Shown here: positions 36,822 through 49,946 of the stretch, piece by piece
Layout: each line of letters begins with the position of its first letter
How positions within the stretch are numbered: position 1 is the first letter of the stretch
Origin: Alteromonas antoniana
GTDB taxonomy: Bacteria; Pseudomonadota; Gammaproteobacteria; Enterobacterales; Alteromonadaceae
NCBI RefSeq assembly: GCF_019249295.1
Contig: NZ_JAESDH010000005.1
Span: 186,001 to 250,000, forward strand
Direction of reading: 5' to 3'
DNA: 64,000 nt
The notes under the pieces: generated by a model
Told to the model about the DNA's origin: nothing
Databases searched by the model: none
Seen by the model: only the letters and a program-made list of their open reading frames with translations
Made by a program: the position numbers and the translations under genes

Positions 36822-36850
36822 AATGTAACGGGGTAGTGCGCAGAGGTCAA
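36822..36850 (-). promoter_or_regulatory. leu operon promoter
   Basis: On minus, TTGACC (-35, 36850-36845) and TACATT (-10, 36827-36822) are 17 bases apart, about 40 bases ahead of the leader peptide start. A good sigma-70 candidate. Confidence 0.65.
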
Positions 36851-36972
36851 CCATTGTTTACAATGTTCGATATAACAAAAGATTATATCTTTGACTGAGG
36901 GCTTGAATTTATTAAATGCCTGTGTTTACGCGAACGTAAAGGTGAGCTGCCCGATTGGGCAGCAATGCCTAG

Positions 36973-37701
36973 TTATACTTTCTTTCTTCTTCTCAATGCG
37001 ATGCCGCCCAGAGCCGCCATCATCAAACCAATAGTTGCAGGTGCGTTAACTTCAGCTGTCCCGTATACCAAGTTGTCATATCTTACGGAGTAGCCTGCAC
37101 CATCATTAAATGCATTCAGAATGACTTCACCAAAATATTGAGTATCACCGTTATCATAAGAATGAACCAGATTGCCATTGATGTAATATTCGGTTGTCGT
37201 GCCGTTCAGAGAGAACATCAGAGTGTTCCAGTCATCAACGTTTACTATATTTTGGGCTGTGCTAGTCCAGCCAGTATTATCCCAAGCCTCAAAATTACCA
37301 TTTGATGCCACTGTCAGATCCGGGACCTGAAACTCAAGGATTGGGTAACCGTCGATACTGTCTGTGCTGTCGTATGACACTCCCCACAAGCCGCCAAAGC
37401 GAAGCGCATCTGTCCATGAACCATCCACAAACATGTCAATTGACAACATCGTAGATTGACCAATATCGAGCTTCATACCCTGAGTATGGTAAAAGGAGCC
37501 CTGATCCAGGCAGGCACTATCATCTTCAACGCTTAGTACCAATTCATTATTAGAAACTTCAAAACTATCTGGAGCACATCTATCTGTCTCCCATGACGAG
37601 AGATCTGTGCCATTATCGAAGGTGTTAGTGACGATAGCTGCGTTCGCTACGTTAGTTGAGGCTATTGTTATTAGAATTGCAGTTAAACTGGTTAATTTCA
37701 T
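36973..37701 (-). CDS. Secreted LamG/GH16-fold-like protein with PEP-CTERM-type tail
   Basis: ATG 37701 has AAGGA seven bases upstream and gives 242 residues with a signal peptide (LTAILITIASTNVANAA). The body is beta-sandwich-like, with segments (FDNGTDLSSWETD, LRFGGLWGVSYDS, WNTLMFSLNGTTTEYYINGNLV, VRYDNLVYG) resembling concanavalin-type domains. The C-terminus NAPATIGLMMAALGGIALRRRKKV has the order short motif, hydrophobic helix, Arg cluster of PEP-CTERM tails, but with NAPAT in place of VPEPAT. This variant suggests export and sorting by an exosortase, not found in this window. AT-rich compared with neighbours. Confidence 0.75.
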   Translation of the reverse strand: MKLTSLTAILITIASTNVANAAIVTNTFDNGTDLSSWETDRCAPDSFEVSNNELVLSVEDDSACLDQGSFYHTQGMKLDIGQSTMLSIDMFVDGSWTDALRFGGLWGVSYDSTDSIDGYPILEFQVPDLTVASNGNFEAWDNTGWTSTAQNIVNVDDWNTLMFSLNGTTTEYYINGNLVHSYDNGDTQYFGEVILNAFNDGAGYSVRYDNLVYGTAEVNAPATIGLMMAALGGIALRRRKKV

Positions 37702-37860
37702 ATCATTTTCCTTGATTAAATAATCATTAGACATGAAGCATTTATCATTCCAAAGTATAAATTTTATAAAAATCAGCTAGATAGATTTTTGTTGTAAATT
37801 TTTTGTAAAGAAATTGGACACTAAGTGCTGGCTGAATTGTTTAGATGCTTTGAGTTGTAG

Positions 37861-38535
37861 CTATTTTATGTTTGAAAGACGGTAAGTCTTCCAATCAATA
37901 TTACCAGACAACAACATCTCTCTTAGTGACAACGAACGCGGAGTCGATTTCCCTTTGTGATTCCAGGTATGACCGCAACAGGCCGCAGTCATTGTGGTTT
38001 TGGTAGGGCGCAGAAGCATAGTTTGAATAAGGGGAGCATCAGTGGCTGTATCCGGCTCGCCGCTGAATGCGAACCAGCCGTGTTTGTTCAGGTGAAGTTT
38101 GTGCTCATGGCTTGCTACCCGATCAATGGAATCGAGCTCGATATGCTGGCTTTCCATAGATACCACTTTGACTGGCACCACTAAACCATGTTGAGCGTGC
38201 TTTCTAAACCAGTCTGAGGTTTTATCGACATCATTATTGTTGCCCGGACACTTTGTTGCTTGTTTTCCCTGCCAGCTGGCGTTGTGACTATCTACCGCTA
38301 TGGGGGCGTCGTTATTGGCAAGGAAATAGGCGGCGCGTTTGACGTGGTGAGACAGGCCGCTTAACCGACGGCGTAAAAGCTGAATTTGCGCTGGCCCCTG
38401 GATCGCAAGCTGTTGTAGCTCTCGCTCATATAAGGCATTACACAGTTCAGCAAAATGCGGATGCGCAGACATCTGCGAGCTGCTGAGCTCAAAAAAGTCA
38501 GTCTGACTGGACGGATTGTCAGTGCCTGATGTCAT
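37861..38535 (-). CDS. Unknown protein downstream of eno
   Basis: The frame encodes about 224 residues from ATG 38535 (an upstream TTG adds three). The sequence is soluble and histidine-rich, with a helical N-terminal half (HFAELCNALYERELQQLAIQ, RRRLSGLSHHVKRAAYFLA) and a beta-rich C-terminal half containing a CC-H pair (MTAACCGHTWNHKG) that could bind metal. No family is recognised. It follows eno on the same strand, separated by a terminator, so it likely has its own promoter. No ribosome site is clear, which lowers confidence in the start. Confidence 0.6.
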   Translation of the reverse strand: MTSGTDNPSSQTDFFELSSSQMSAHPHFAELCNALYERELQQLAIQGPAQIQLLRRRLSGLSHHVKRAAYFLANNDAPIAVDSHNASWQGKQATKCPGNNNDVDKTSDWFRKHAQHGLVVPVKVVSMESQHIELDSIDRVASHEHKLHLNKHGWFAFSGEPDTATDAPLIQTMLLRPTKTTMTAACCGHTWNHKGKSTPRSLSLREMLLSGNIDWKTYRLSNIK

Positions 38536-38581
38536 GGCGTGCAAATAAAAACCAACAATAAGAATAAGGTATCAATAAAAT

Positions 38582-38607
38582 GGGGCGATAGCCAAACCTA
38601 TCGCCCC
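38582..38607 (-). terminator. Terminator of eno
   Basis: On minus, GGGGCGATAG-GTTTGG-CTATCGCCCC forms a perfect 10-bp stem followed by ATTTTATT, 90 bases after the eno stop. Confidence 0.8.
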
Positions 38608-38696
38608 ATTACAGTTGGTATACGTGCTGACGCTGTCGGGGGATTACTACTGCGGACTATGGAGTCCGGCAAATCACCCGAAGGTACTATTGTCAG

Positions 38697-39998
<1,302 letters not shown>

Positions 39999-40011
39999 TC
40001 AACAATTGATG

Positions 40012-40038
40012 GGGAACACCACGGGAGGAAGTGTTCCC
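40012..40038. other. Inverted repeat between pyrG and eno
   Basis: GGGAACAC and GTGTTCCC flank an 11-base loop. There is no T-run on the operon strand (minus), so it is more likely an mRNA processing or stabilising hairpin between pyrG and eno than a full terminator. Confidence 0.5.
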
Positions 40039-40051
40039 TTATTTTTAAAAA

Positions 40052-41791
<1,740 letters not shown>

Positions 41792-42056
41792 TCAGTTTGC
41801 TTTTATGGTGCGAAAAACTTTTCCGGGTTGAAAGACGAGACAATATCTGGCCTGTGAAAGTGTTTATCAATCAGGTAGCTGGCAATTATCATGGCCGTAA
41901 AGGCACAGAAACGGGTTTTGCGGGTATTAGTTTTGCAGTTTTAGTGGGGAAGCGGTCAGAAAGTGCGTGTTTTTCTAAGTTGGTGATGGTTTCGTAACCA
42001 ATAACATTGCTGTCTGCCACTCAGGTGAATCGATTAAGACGTAGTGAGAGCGGTAG

Positions 42057-42090
42057 AAAAAGCGGGCAAAAAGTACCATTAATGCCCGCT
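42057..42090 (-). terminator. mutS terminator
   Basis: On minus, GCGGGCA and TGCCCGC flank a 14-base loop and are followed by TTTTT; the hairpin lies directly after the mutS stop. Confidence 0.7.
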
Positions 42091-42100
42091 ATTTTCTTGA

Positions 42101-44677
42101 TCAGGCGTCGCGCAACCGTTTTAGGGTATACATCAGATCCAGCGCCTGACGTGGGGAAAGCTCATCCGGCTTTACATTGTCCAGTGCGTCCAGTACAGGA
42201 TGCGGTTTATCTTCAAACAGAATACTCGACTGTGACGGCGCACTTGCAACAGATGAACCACTGTCAGTGCCGGTTCCGTCAGAGGTCATTTCTTTCTGAT
42301 TCTCCAGAAAATGCAGCTTTTTGCGGGCAGACTGGATCACGGCTTTGGGGACACCGGCCAGTTGCGCCACCTGCAGACCGTAGCTTTTGCTGGCCGCGCC
42401 CTGTTCAACCGTATGCATAAAACGGATCGTATCATCATGCTCTACGGCGTCTAAATGCACGTTGACGACACCTTTTTCGGTTTCAGGTAACTGCGTTAAC
42501 TCAAAGTAATGGGTGGCAAACAGCGTGTATGCATGAAGCTTTTGCGCGAGATAACTGGCACAGGCCCAGGCCAGTGAAAGACCATCATAGGTGCTGGTAC
42601 CGCGGCCAATCTCGTCCATCAACACCAGCGAGTGTTCGGTGGCATTGTGCAGAATATTGGCAGTTTCGGTCATCTCCACCATAAACGTCGAGCGTCCGGA
42701 TGCCAGATCGTCGGATGCGCCAATACGGGTAAAGATACGGTCGACTTTACCAATAACGGCATTTTCGGCTGGTACGAAGCTCCCCAGATACGCCATTAGC
42801 ACGATGAGCGCAGTCTGACGCATGTAGGTCGATTTACCCCCCATGTTCGGGCCGGTGATCACCAGCATAGACTGACTTTCGTTTAACGTGAGCGGGTTGG
42901 CAATAAACGGGTCTTTCATTACCTGTTCCACCACCGGATGGCGACCCGCCTCGTAGCGGATTTCACGGCTCTGCGTAAGCGTCGGGCGATATAAGTCCAG
43001 CGCCACAGCGCGTTCGGCAAAACAGCATATGACATCCAGCTTGGCGATGGCAGCAGCGGTGTCGATAAGGGCGTTCAAATGCGGCGCAATGGCGTCGAAT
43101 AACGCATCGAACAACTGCTTTTCTAGTGCCAGAGCCCGGCTCTGACTGGTAAGGACTTTGTCTTCGTGTTCTTTAAGTTCGGGCGTGATGTAACGCTCGG
43201 TATTCTTAAGCGTCTGGCGACGAATATACTCGGCAGGCGCATTCGCACTGGCGGCGCGGCTGATCTCGATAAAGAAACCATGTACTTTGTTGTAACCGAC
43301 TTTAAGTGTGGAAATACCGCTGCGTTCGCGCTCGCGCTGCTCCAGGGCTGTCAGATAATCCGTAGCGCCCTGAGACAAGTCGCGAAGCTCATCCAGTTCA
43401 GCGCTGTAGCCTGGTGCAATCACGCCACCGTCGCGGATCACTACCGGCGGATTATCAATAATTGCGTCATTTAACAGCGCCTGTAGCTCGGGATATTCGC
43501 CGATATCTCCAGCGAGCTGCTGTATTAGAGGAGTTGAAAATGATGCAAGCTGCTGCTGCATCTCTGGCAGCAGGTTCAGGGCGTTCTTCAGCCGAGAAAA
43601 GTCTCGCGGGCGGGCAGAACGAAGTGCCAGACGTGCCATAATACGCTCAATGTCACCGATGGCCTTTAACGAGCCACGAACAATGTCGGCCTCTCCCTGC
43701 ATCAAGGCGTCGATAGCATCCTGTCGCATCATCAGCTCATGATGGTCGGTAATCGGGGCGTGCAGATACCGCTGCAGCAATCGGCTGCCCATTGCCGTTG
43801 AGGTCGCATCTAGCACGCTAAAGAGCGTATTTTCCTGAGACCCTGATAAGCTATGTGTCAGCTCCAGATTGCGCCGGGTTGCCGCATCCAGTTGCACCCG
43901 GGTATCGTGCTGTTCTTTTTGGATCTGACGAATGTGCGGCAGCGCTGTGCGTTGTGTATCTTTAACATATTGCAAAACGCAGCCGGCAGCACCGAGACCT
44001 TTCGTTAACTCGCTGACGCCGAAGCCATCCAGCGTGGAGGTGTTGAACTGCGCATTGAGTTGCTCTGTTGCACTTTCTGCATCAAATTCCCACTCAGGAC
44101 GCCGGCGCAGGCCCTTGCGGTTCTCAATCAGTGACAGGCTTTCAAAACCTTCCGGATAAAGTAGTTCGGCGGGGTTAATACGCTGGAGCTCGGCCAGCAG
44201 CTGTTCATCAGACTCGCATTCTGATACCAGGTAGCGTCCGCTGGCGACATCCAGTGTGGCCAGGCCGTAGTGCATGCTATGACCACAAACTGCAGCGAGG
44301 ATATTGTCCCGGCGCTCCTCAAGCAGCGCCTCATCGGTCACGGTGCCGGGTGTGACGATGCGCTGAACCTGTCGCTCTACCGGGCCTTTGCTGGTGGCCG
44401 GATCGCCAACCTGTTCGCAAATCGCTACCGACTCACCCATCTTTACCAGTCGTGCCAGATAGCTTTCCACCGCATGATAGGGCACGCCAGCCATGGGGAT
44501 AGGATCGCCGCCGGATTTGCCACGGGCAGTCAGTGAGATATCAAGGAGTTCTGCGGCACGTTTTGCATCATCGTAGAACAGTTCGTAGAAATCGCCCATG
44601 CGATAGAAAAGCAAAATGTTAGGGTGTTGCGCCTTAATTGCCAGATACTGGCGCATCATGGGAGTGTGTGATTCCAA
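42101..44677 (-). CDS. mutS: DNA mismatch repair protein MutS
   Basis: This is an 858-residue MutS. The N-terminal mismatch-recognition motif GDFYELF is intact, followed by connector, lever and clamp regions, then the ATPase with Walker [30 protein letters not shown], Walker [17 protein letters not shown], and [10 protein letters not shown]. Length agrees with E. coli MutS (853). Mismatch binding and ATPase residues look complete. Divergent from pncC with 115 bases between. Confidence 0.98.
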   Translation of the reverse strand: MESHTPMMRQYLAIKAQHPNILLFYRMGDFYELFYDDAKRAAELLDISLTARGKSGGDPIPMAGVPYHAVESYLARLVKMGESVAICEQVGDPATSKGPVERQVQRIVTPGTVTDEALLEERRDNILAAVCGHSMHYGLATLDVASGRYLVSECESDEQLLAELQRINPAELLYPEGFESLSLIENRKGLRRRPEWEFDAESATEQLNAQFNTSTLDGFGVSELTKGLGAAGCVLQYVKDTQRTALPHIRQIQKEQHDTRVQLDAATRRNLELTHSLSGSQENTLFSVLDATSTAMGSRLLQRYLHAPITDHHELMMRQDAIDALMQGEADIVRGSLKAIGDIERIMARLALRSARPRDFSRLKNALNLLPEMQQQLASFSTPLIQQLAGDIGEYPELQALLNDAIIDNPPVVIRDGGVIAPGYSAELDELRDLSQGATDYLTALEQRERERSGISTLKVGYNKVHGFFIEISRAASANAPAEYIRRQTLKNTERYITPELKEHEDKVLTSQSRALALEKQLFDALFDAIAPHLNALIDTAAAIAKLDVICCFAERAVALDLYRPTLTQSREIRYEAGRHPVVEQVMKDPFIANPLTLNESQSMLVITGPNMGGKSTYMRQTALIVLMAYLGSFVPAENAVIGKVDRIFTRIGASDDLASGRSTFMVEMTETANILHNATEHSLVLMDEIGRGTSTYDGLSLAWACASYLAQKLHAYTLFATHYFELTQLPETEKGVVNVHLDAVEHDDTIRFMHTVEQGAASKSYGLQVAQLAGVPKAVIQSARKKLHFLENQKEMTSDGTGTDSGSSVASAPSQSSILFEDKPHPVLDALDNVKPDELSPRQALDLMYTLKRLRDA

Positions 44678-44792
44678 AAATTACCTCAAAAGCGGTGTCA
44701 GTCGACCAGCAGAGGCCGTTATTGGCCTGCTTTTTTTCATGCTAAAAATGGTACACTTTTTTTAGTCTTTCTGTCAGGTGTGATTTAATCCT

Positions 44793-45314
44793 ATGTCGCA
44801 GCGTTTTTTACAAGTTGGTGCCGAGCCGCTAACCGAGTCTTTGATTCTTGAGTTGGGCGAATTACTCCGCCAGCGGGGCTGGAGCGTATCGTGCGCAGAG
44901 TCTTGCACAGGCGGTGGGGTTGCCTACGCGTTTACGTCAGTTTCCGGCAGCTCTGACTGGTTCAATATGTCATGGGTGACGTATTCCAATGCGGCGAAAC
45001 AGCGCGCGTTGTCGGTCGAACCTGAAACGCTGGCCCGCTATGGCGCGGTGTCACAACAGGTCGTAGAGCAAATGGTTTTGGGTGTGCATAACCACTCAGG
45101 TGCACAGTTGGCCGTCTCGGTCAGTGGGGTTGCCGGACCGGGTGGAGGCTCGGTGGAAAAACCTGTTGGCACTGTCTGGTTTGGATTCTATTTAAACGGC
45201 GAAGTATTAAGCAGCAGGCAACGATTCGAAGGCGATCGCAAAGCAGTACGACAGCAATCTGTAGCGTATGCTGTCCGTTTCCTGTTCCAGTGGCTGGTTG
45301 AAAACCCTGCCTGA
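44793..45314 (+). CDS. pncC: Nicotinamide-nucleotide amidase (CinA C-terminal type)
   Basis: The 173-residue protein is the CinA C-terminal domain alone: SVSCAESCTGGGVAYAFTSVSGSSDWF, SYSNAAK-like VTYSNAAKQ, YGAVSQQVVEQM and GVAGPGGGSVEKPVGTVWFG. It deamidates NMN to nicotinic acid mononucleotide, recycling NMN released by DNA ligase. Stand-alone PncC next to recA is the classic gammaproteobacterial order. Confidence 0.95.
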   Translation: MSQRFLQVGAEPLTESLILELGELLRQRGWSVSCAESCTGGGVAYAFTSVSGSSDWFNMSWVTYSNAAKQRALSVEPETLARYGAVSQQVVEQMVLGVHNHSGAQLAVSVSGVAGPGGGSVEKPVGTVWFGFYLNGEVLSSRQRFEGDRKAVRQQSVAYAVRFLFQWLVENPA

Positions 45315-45345
45315 TCAACTCACTATAAATAAATCGAGCAAAGAC

Positions 45346-45375
45346 TTGAAACTGTATAATTATACAGTATAGAAT
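45346..45375 (+). promoter_or_regulatory. recA promoter with embedded LexA box
   Basis: TTGAAA at 45346-45351 is the -35, and TATAGA/TAGAAT at 45368-45375 the -10. The spacer is filled by CTGTATAATTATACAG (45352-45367), a palindrome of the form CTGT-N8-ACAG, which is the LexA (SOS) operator. LexA bound there would block both elements. Confidence 0.92.
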
Positions 45376-45438
45376 GCAGCCATTCGTTGGTAGAATTCGC
45401 AACGCCAAATATAACCGCACATCCCAGAGGATAATAAC

Positions 45439-46479
45439 GTGGACGATAACAGATCAAAAGCACTGTCTGCAGCAGTCGGGCAAATTGAAAAGCAATTCGG
45501 TAAAGGCGCCATCATGCGTCTTGGCGACAATCAGGCTATGGACATTGAAGCCATCTCCACGGGTTCACTGAGTATCGATATCGCGCTGGGTATAGGCGGC
45601 TTGCCATGCGGGCGTGTGGTAGAAATCTACGGACCTGAATCATCAGGTAAAACAACGCTGACGTTACAGGTAATTGCCGAAGCGCAAAAGAAAGGTAAGA
45701 CGTGCGCCTTCGTGGATGCCGAGCACGCCTTGGATCCGATTTATGCCGGTAAGCTGGGAGTCAATATTGATGACCTGCTGGTCTCTCAGCCAGATACCGG
45801 TGAACAAGCGCTGGAAATCTGCGACATGCTGGTTCGCTCAGGTGCAGTTGATGTGGTTATTGTCGACTCGGTAGCGGCGCTTACGCCGAAAGCCGAAATC
45901 GAAGGCGACATGGGGGATTCGCATGTCGGTCTTCAGGCACGTCTGATGTCGCAGGCACTGCGTAAACTGACGGGTAACATCAAGCGTTCAAACACCCTGT
46001 GTATCTTCATTAACCAAATTCGTATGAAGATTGGAGTTATGTTCGGTAACCCGGAAACCACTACTGGTGGTAACGCGCTGAAATTCTACTCATCCGTTCG
46101 TCTGGATATTCGTCGCATTGGTGCGGTAAAAGAAGGTGATGAAGTGGTGGGTAACGAAACCCGCGTGAAGGTAGTGAAGAACAAGGTGGCACCGCCGTTT
46201 AAACAAGCAGAATTTATGATCCGCTACGGCGAAGGGATCAGCAAAGAGGCTGAGCTGATTGACCTGGGCGTTAAGCTGAAAATGGTAGATAAAGCTGGTG
46301 CCTGGTATAGCTACAAAGGCGACCGTATTGGTCAGGGTAAAGCTAACGTGATGAATTATCTCAAAGAGCATAAAGATATCGCTAACGAGATTGAGACTAA
46401 AATCCGCGAAGAGTTACTGTTAAGCAAGTCTGTAAAAGCAGAGGAAGCGGAAGGCGACTCAGAAGATACCTTGTCATAA
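45439..46479 (+). CDS. recA: Recombinase RecA
   Basis: The 346-residue protein is Rec[11 protein letters not shown] Walker [43 protein letters not shown], and the loop-2 region [20 protein letters not shown]. It drives homologous recombination and SOS induction by stimulating LexA cleavage. Acidic tail [13 protein letters not shown] is typical. SOS control is visible upstream. A strong terminator follows the stop by 32 bases; no recX follows. Confidence 0.99.
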   Translation: MDDNRSKALSAAVGQIEKQFGKGAIMRLGDNQAMDIEAISTGSLSIDIALGIGGLPCGRVVEIYGPESSGKTTLTLQVIAEAQKKGKTCAFVDAEHALDPIYAGKLGVNIDDLLVSQPDTGEQALEICDMLVRSGAVDVVIVDSVAALTPKAEIEGDMGDSHVGLQARLMSQALRKLTGNIKRSNTLCIFINQIRMKIGVMFGNPETTTGGNALKFYSSVRLDIRRIGAVKEGDEVVGNETRVKVVKNKVAPPFKQAEFMIRYGEGISKEAELIDLGVKLKMVDKAGAWYSYKGDRIGQGKANVMNYLKEHKDIANEIETKIREELLLSKSVKAEEAEGDSEDTLS

Positions 46480-46511
46480 GACCTTTTGAGAATGAAATTA
46501 AAATAAAGAAA

Positions 46512-46537
46512 AGCCTGCTGAATGCAGGCTTTTTTTG
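46512..46537 (+). terminator. recA terminator
   Basis: AGCCTGC-TGAAT-GCAGGCT followed by seven T, 32 bases after recA. Confidence 0.9.
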
Positions 46538-46748
46538 TTACACCGGTTGTGGTTGACACTGTGTTCGCGATTTCAGTAATTAATGCGATCATAGTGTCTG
46601 TAAAACTACTCTCACATCAAGCTGACGTCTGACTATGCGCAAATCTATACTCACCCGCTGGAATGAATGACTCTCTGAATTGCAGTCTGGCAATATGTAA
46701 CAGCAATTCAGCGAGCACTATAGGTTAGAAATAGTATTCGCATCTTCC

Positions 46749-47426
46749 TTAGTTATCTCTTAATCCGAAAGTCAGTACACAGCCATCAGCGAGAAAATCA
46801 TTCTCGACAGGCGTCAGGCTGGTGATCGTCACCGGACTGATTTTATCTACCTCGCCATGTTGCGACACCTCAAAATAAGTATGAAGGTAAGGTTCTGAAC
46901 CACTTAACTGCAAGTACGGAAAGCTGGTAATTTTCCAGTTTCCTGAATAAGACTGGTTATCTTTCTGAAGCGAAAACTTACCGTCGCGCTGCAAATTCAA
47001 TACAACGTTGCTTTCACATTGCCATCCCGTATACACATTCGCCAGATCAGCAGAACTTGTGCCTTTGTGGGGGTCTATATTATTGGGGACAATGTACAGT
47101 CCAACAGAGTTTTTGGTGTACCAGTGGTTACTAATTGAGAGTGACTGAATGTAACTCACTGGCCAGTCGTCGGTTATTAACTCTTCAAGTCTAAAAATAG
47201 CTTCCCGGTCTGGCATAAGAGGAGAGTAAAGAATTGTTGTACTGGCAACCTGAGTAGGAAACAGCTGTTGGTTAGTTTTTACTGCAAAGTCCGCTGCTTT
47301 CAACCTACTCACGAGAACGCGGGTTTCCTGGTCGCTGAGGTACCGTGTATTAACATGCACTGTCACTGTGCTGCAGCCGGTCAACAAAACAACCCACAAG
47401 CTCAACCAGCAAAAACGTCTTTTCAT
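46749..47426 (-). CDS. Unknown lipoprotein
   Basis: The 225-residue product has a lipobox signal (LWVVLLTGCSTV, Cys at about 18). The mature part has two parts: residues ~25-110 resemble a periplasmic domain with LVSRLKAADFAVK and DREAIFRLEELI, as in SPOR- or LytM-adjacent envelope proteins, and ~130-225 is a beta-rich domain (ESNVVLNLQRDGKFSLQKD, GNWKITSFPYLQLSG). No family is recognised with confidence. It stands alone between recA and the ABC transporter genes. Confidence 0.65.
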   Translation of the reverse strand: MKRRFCWLSLWVVLLTGCSTVTVHVNTRYLSDQETRVLVSRLKAADFAVKTNQQLFPTQVASTTILYSPLMPDREAIFRLEELITDDWPVSYIQSLSISNHWYTKNSVGLYIVPNNIDPHKGTSSADLANVYTGWQCESNVVLNLQRDGKFSLQKDNQSYSGNWKITSFPYLQLSGSEPYLHTYFEVSQHGEVDKISPVTITSLTPVENDFLADGCVLTFGLRDN

Positions 47427-47606
47427 TTTTATTCCATTTTACAAATACTAACAATCTCACTGTACCAAATAGAGGCGATAAGTCGTAGAGTGGGAAAAAA
47501 ATTGGCACGCCAGGCTAATTCTGTAATATCGACCGGTGTAATATTTTTCGCCGACAACGGACTGTATTAATGAAAAGCATAAAACAAAAAGAAATAAGGG
47601 GTCAGG

Positions 47607-48413
47607 ATGATTGAAATTTCACACCTTGCTAAGAAGTTTGCGGTGGAATCACCTAAAAAACTCAGCGAGCAGGAGAAAAAAGATCCGCGTTTGAAAGGAC
47701 GTTATTTTCATTCCGTTAAAGACGTCAGTTTTACCTGCGACGACGGGCAGGTACTGGGGCTGTTAGGGCCTAACGGTGCGGGTAAAACCACGACACTACG
47801 CATATTGTCTACTGCACTGACTCCCGACAAGGGAGAGGTCAATATCAATGGTATTGATGTGCTGAAGGATCCGATTATTGCGCGCAAGAAAGTTGGCTTT
47901 CTTTCCAGCTCGACAGGCTTGTACGGGCGACTGTCTGGTCGCGAAAATATCGCTTACTTCGGGCAACTGCATGGTTTAAGTAAAAGCGATATCGCTGCAA
48001 AAATAAACGAGATGGCCGATTTGCTCGACATGCATAACTTTCTTGATCGCCGGGCCGAAAACTTTTCTTCCGGTATGAAGCAAAAAGTGTCTATAGCAAG
48101 AGCCGTGATCCATGATCCGGAACTGGTCATCCTTGATGAGCCAACAACCGGTCTGGATATTATGGCCACGTCGACGGTCATTGCCTTTATCGAACGCCTG
48201 AAAGCACAGGGCACACCCGTTATCTTTTCAACCCATCATCTTGATGAGGTGCAGGCCTTGTGCGACAAGGTTGTGGTTATCAATCAGGGCGAGACAGTAT
48301 TTAACGGCACTATCAGTGAGTTCAGCGATCTGTCAGGTGGCCATATGCATCAAAGTTTCCTGAGCACCCTAGACGGAACCAAAATGGAGAAGAGCAATGT
48401 GGTTAATCTTTAA
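47607..48413 (+). CDS. natA: ABC transporter ATP-binding protein (NatA-like)
   Basis: The 268-residue ATPase has Walker A LLGPNGAGKTTTLR, signature FSSGMKQKVSIARA, and Walker B LVILDEPTTGLD with the H-loop STHHLDEVQ. An N-terminal extension with KLSEQEKKDPRLKGRYF precedes the canonical VSFTCDDGQVLGLLG. The pairing with a NatB-like permease suggests a sodium or drug exporter; E. coli YhiH/NatA relatives use the same layout. GGGGTCAGG precedes the start. natB overlaps the 3' end. Confidence 0.82.
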   Translation: MIEISHLAKKFAVESPKKLSEQEKKDPRLKGRYFHSVKDVSFTCDDGQVLGLLGPNGAGKTTTLRILSTALTPDKGEVNINGIDVLKDPIIARKKVGFLSSSTGLYGRLSGRENIAYFGQLHGLSKSDIAAKINEMADLLDMHNFLDRRAENFSSGMKQKVSIARAVIHDPELVILDEPTTGLDIMATSTVIAFIERLKAQGTPVIFSTHHLDEVQALCDKVVVINQGETVFNGTISEFSDLSGGHMHQSFLSTLDGTKMEKSNVVNL

Positions 48414-49593
48414 AAAGGAATTTACTGAGCTTCTTCGCGATCGCAAGACGCTCATTTTTATGATTGCGCTGCCATTACTGGTGTTTCCGTTAATTCTTGG
48501 CGCAACCATATTCTTTACAACCAGCGCAGTTAGCGATGCGGAAAATAAGGTGTTGAAGTATGCCATGGTAGGGCAGGCGAATGCGCCGGCCATTTATCAG
48601 GCTCTGAAAGAAGCGCCGGATAAGTTTGAGGAAGTGGAAATTGCCGCAGATGCCGATTATGCCGCGCTGATTAATCGCGATGAAATTGACTTCGTGCTGG
48701 AGATCCCCGCGACTTACAATGAAGATATTCTCTCGTCAGGCCAGCATACACTCAAACTGTACTTTAATGATGCCGGGCTCAATAAGGTCTACCGCCGTGT
48801 TGAGGAAATCGTCAAAACATTATCGGATGAATATCAGACGCAGGCATTCGAGACGCTATCACTAACCGAAACTCAGCGTGATGCGTTAATGGAACCCATA
48901 ATCATTTCCAGAGAAAACGTTGCTGATGAGCGTGAGGTCTGGGGTGAACGCATTGGCGCGATGCTGCCTTACTTCCTGTTTTTCCTGTGCCTGCAAGGCG
49001 CAATGGCACCTGCTTCAGATATGGGAGCCGGTGAAAAAGAGCGTGGCACACTGGAGACCTTGCTTATCTCGCCAATGGAACGTTATAAACTGGTACTGGG
49101 TAAGTTTTTTGCGATCGCGCTGTCTGGCGTAATATCCGCACTTATTACCGTTACCAGCATGGCTGTATGGGGCATTGTTATCTCTCAGGGGATGGCAGTG
49201 GAGTTTGTTGCTACTCTGATGTCGATGATTGGGCTGGCCGATTTTGCCCTGGTGTTCTTTATGCTGGTGCCGGTAGTGGCGATATTCGCATCATTGCTGT
49301 TAACGCTATCTATTTACGCGCGCTCTTTTAAAGAAGCGCAGAGTTATATGGGCGCGTTAGTAATGGTGATTATATTCCCGGTGTTAATTGCCATGATGCC
49401 TGGCATTGAGTTGAAAGGGGCCTGGGTGTGGGTGCCATTAACCAATGTGGCATTAGCGATGAAAGAGCTTATTAAGGGGACGATGGACTATTACGCCCTT
49501 TTCGGGATCTTTACCTCGACCGCCATTATTGCCGGCGCGCTGATTGCCTTCAGTGTGTATTGGTTTAATAAGGAAAAAGTCCTGTTCCGATAA
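48397..49593 (+). CDS. natB: ABC transporter permease (NatB-like, ABC-2 type)
   Basis: The 398-residue permease has one N-terminal helix (LIFMIALPLLVFPLILGATIF), a large extracytoplasmic loop (~residues 40-180) and five or so C-terminal helices with GAGEKERGTLETLLISPM, the hallmark of ABC-2/NatB permeases. It begins 17 bases before the natA stop. The substrate cannot be read from sequence; in Bacillus the NatAB pair exports sodium. Confidence 0.82.
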   Translation: MWLIFKKEFTELLRDRKTLIFMIALPLLVFPLILGATIFFTTSAVSDAENKVLKYAMVGQANAPAIYQALKEAPDKFEEVEIAADADYAALINRDEIDFVLEIPATYNEDILSSGQHTLKLYFNDAGLNKVYRRVEEIVKTLSDEYQTQAFETLSLTETQRDALMEPIIISRENVADEREVWGERIGAMLPYFLFFLCLQGAMAPASDMGAGEKERGTLETLLISPMERYKLVLGKFFAIALSGVISALITVTSMAVWGIVISQGMAVEFVATLMSMIGLADFALVFFMLVPVVAIFASLLLTLSIYARSFKEAQSYMGALVMVIIFPVLIAMMPGIELKGAWVWVPLTNVALAMKELIKGTMDYYALFGIFTSTAIIAGALIAFSVYWFNKEKVLFR

Positions 49594-49634
49594 GGGACAC
49601 TTTCGCTTGCACAACCGTGGGCGCGCACCAGCGC

Positions 49635-49946
49635 TCACGCTTTGTGAGTCATACCGGGAAGGTGACCTTCCCAGCCATCCGGCACCTCTCCCTGTAACAC
49701 GTAGGAATATGCCAACAATTCTGCAATGACATAATACAGAGACTCTGGTATTTCCTGCCCCAAATCTAGAGTGGCGAGCACATCGATGAGGTAGGGATCC
49801 TCATGAATCAGCACACCGGCATCTTCGGCCATCTCTATAATAGCCTCAGCAAGCTCGCCGTAGCCCTTTGATACCACTTTAGGGGCTTCCTTTTTATCGC
49901 CGCCCTTATAGCGCAGGCCGATTGCACGTCGAATTTTTGAAGTCAT
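49635..49946 (-). CDS. FlhB C-terminal-like protein (export switch homolog)
   Basis: The 103-residue protein matches the cytoplasmic C-terminal domain of FlhB/YscU without the membrane part: AIGLRYKGGDKKEAPKVVSKGYGELAEAIIEMAEDAGVLIHEDPYLIDVLATLDLGQEIPE is split across its length, with the helix-loop order of FlhBc. The autocleavage NPTH site that ends FlhBc's core is absent, so it may act as a free, uncleavable copy. Its start overlaps the fliK-like gene's stop by 4 bases, a FliK/FlhB-like pair outside a flagellar operon. Confidence 0.8.
   Translation of the reverse strand: MTSKIRRAIGLRYKGGDKKEAPKVVSKGYGELAEAIIEMAEDAGVLIHEDPYLIDVLATLDLGQEIPESLYYVIAELLAYSYVLQGEVPDGWEGHLPGMTHKA

Noticed and set aside
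36666-36854. 62-codon frame spanning the leu leader
   Set aside because: No leucine run; overlaps promoter and attenuator, and the 19-codon leuL frame explains the region better.
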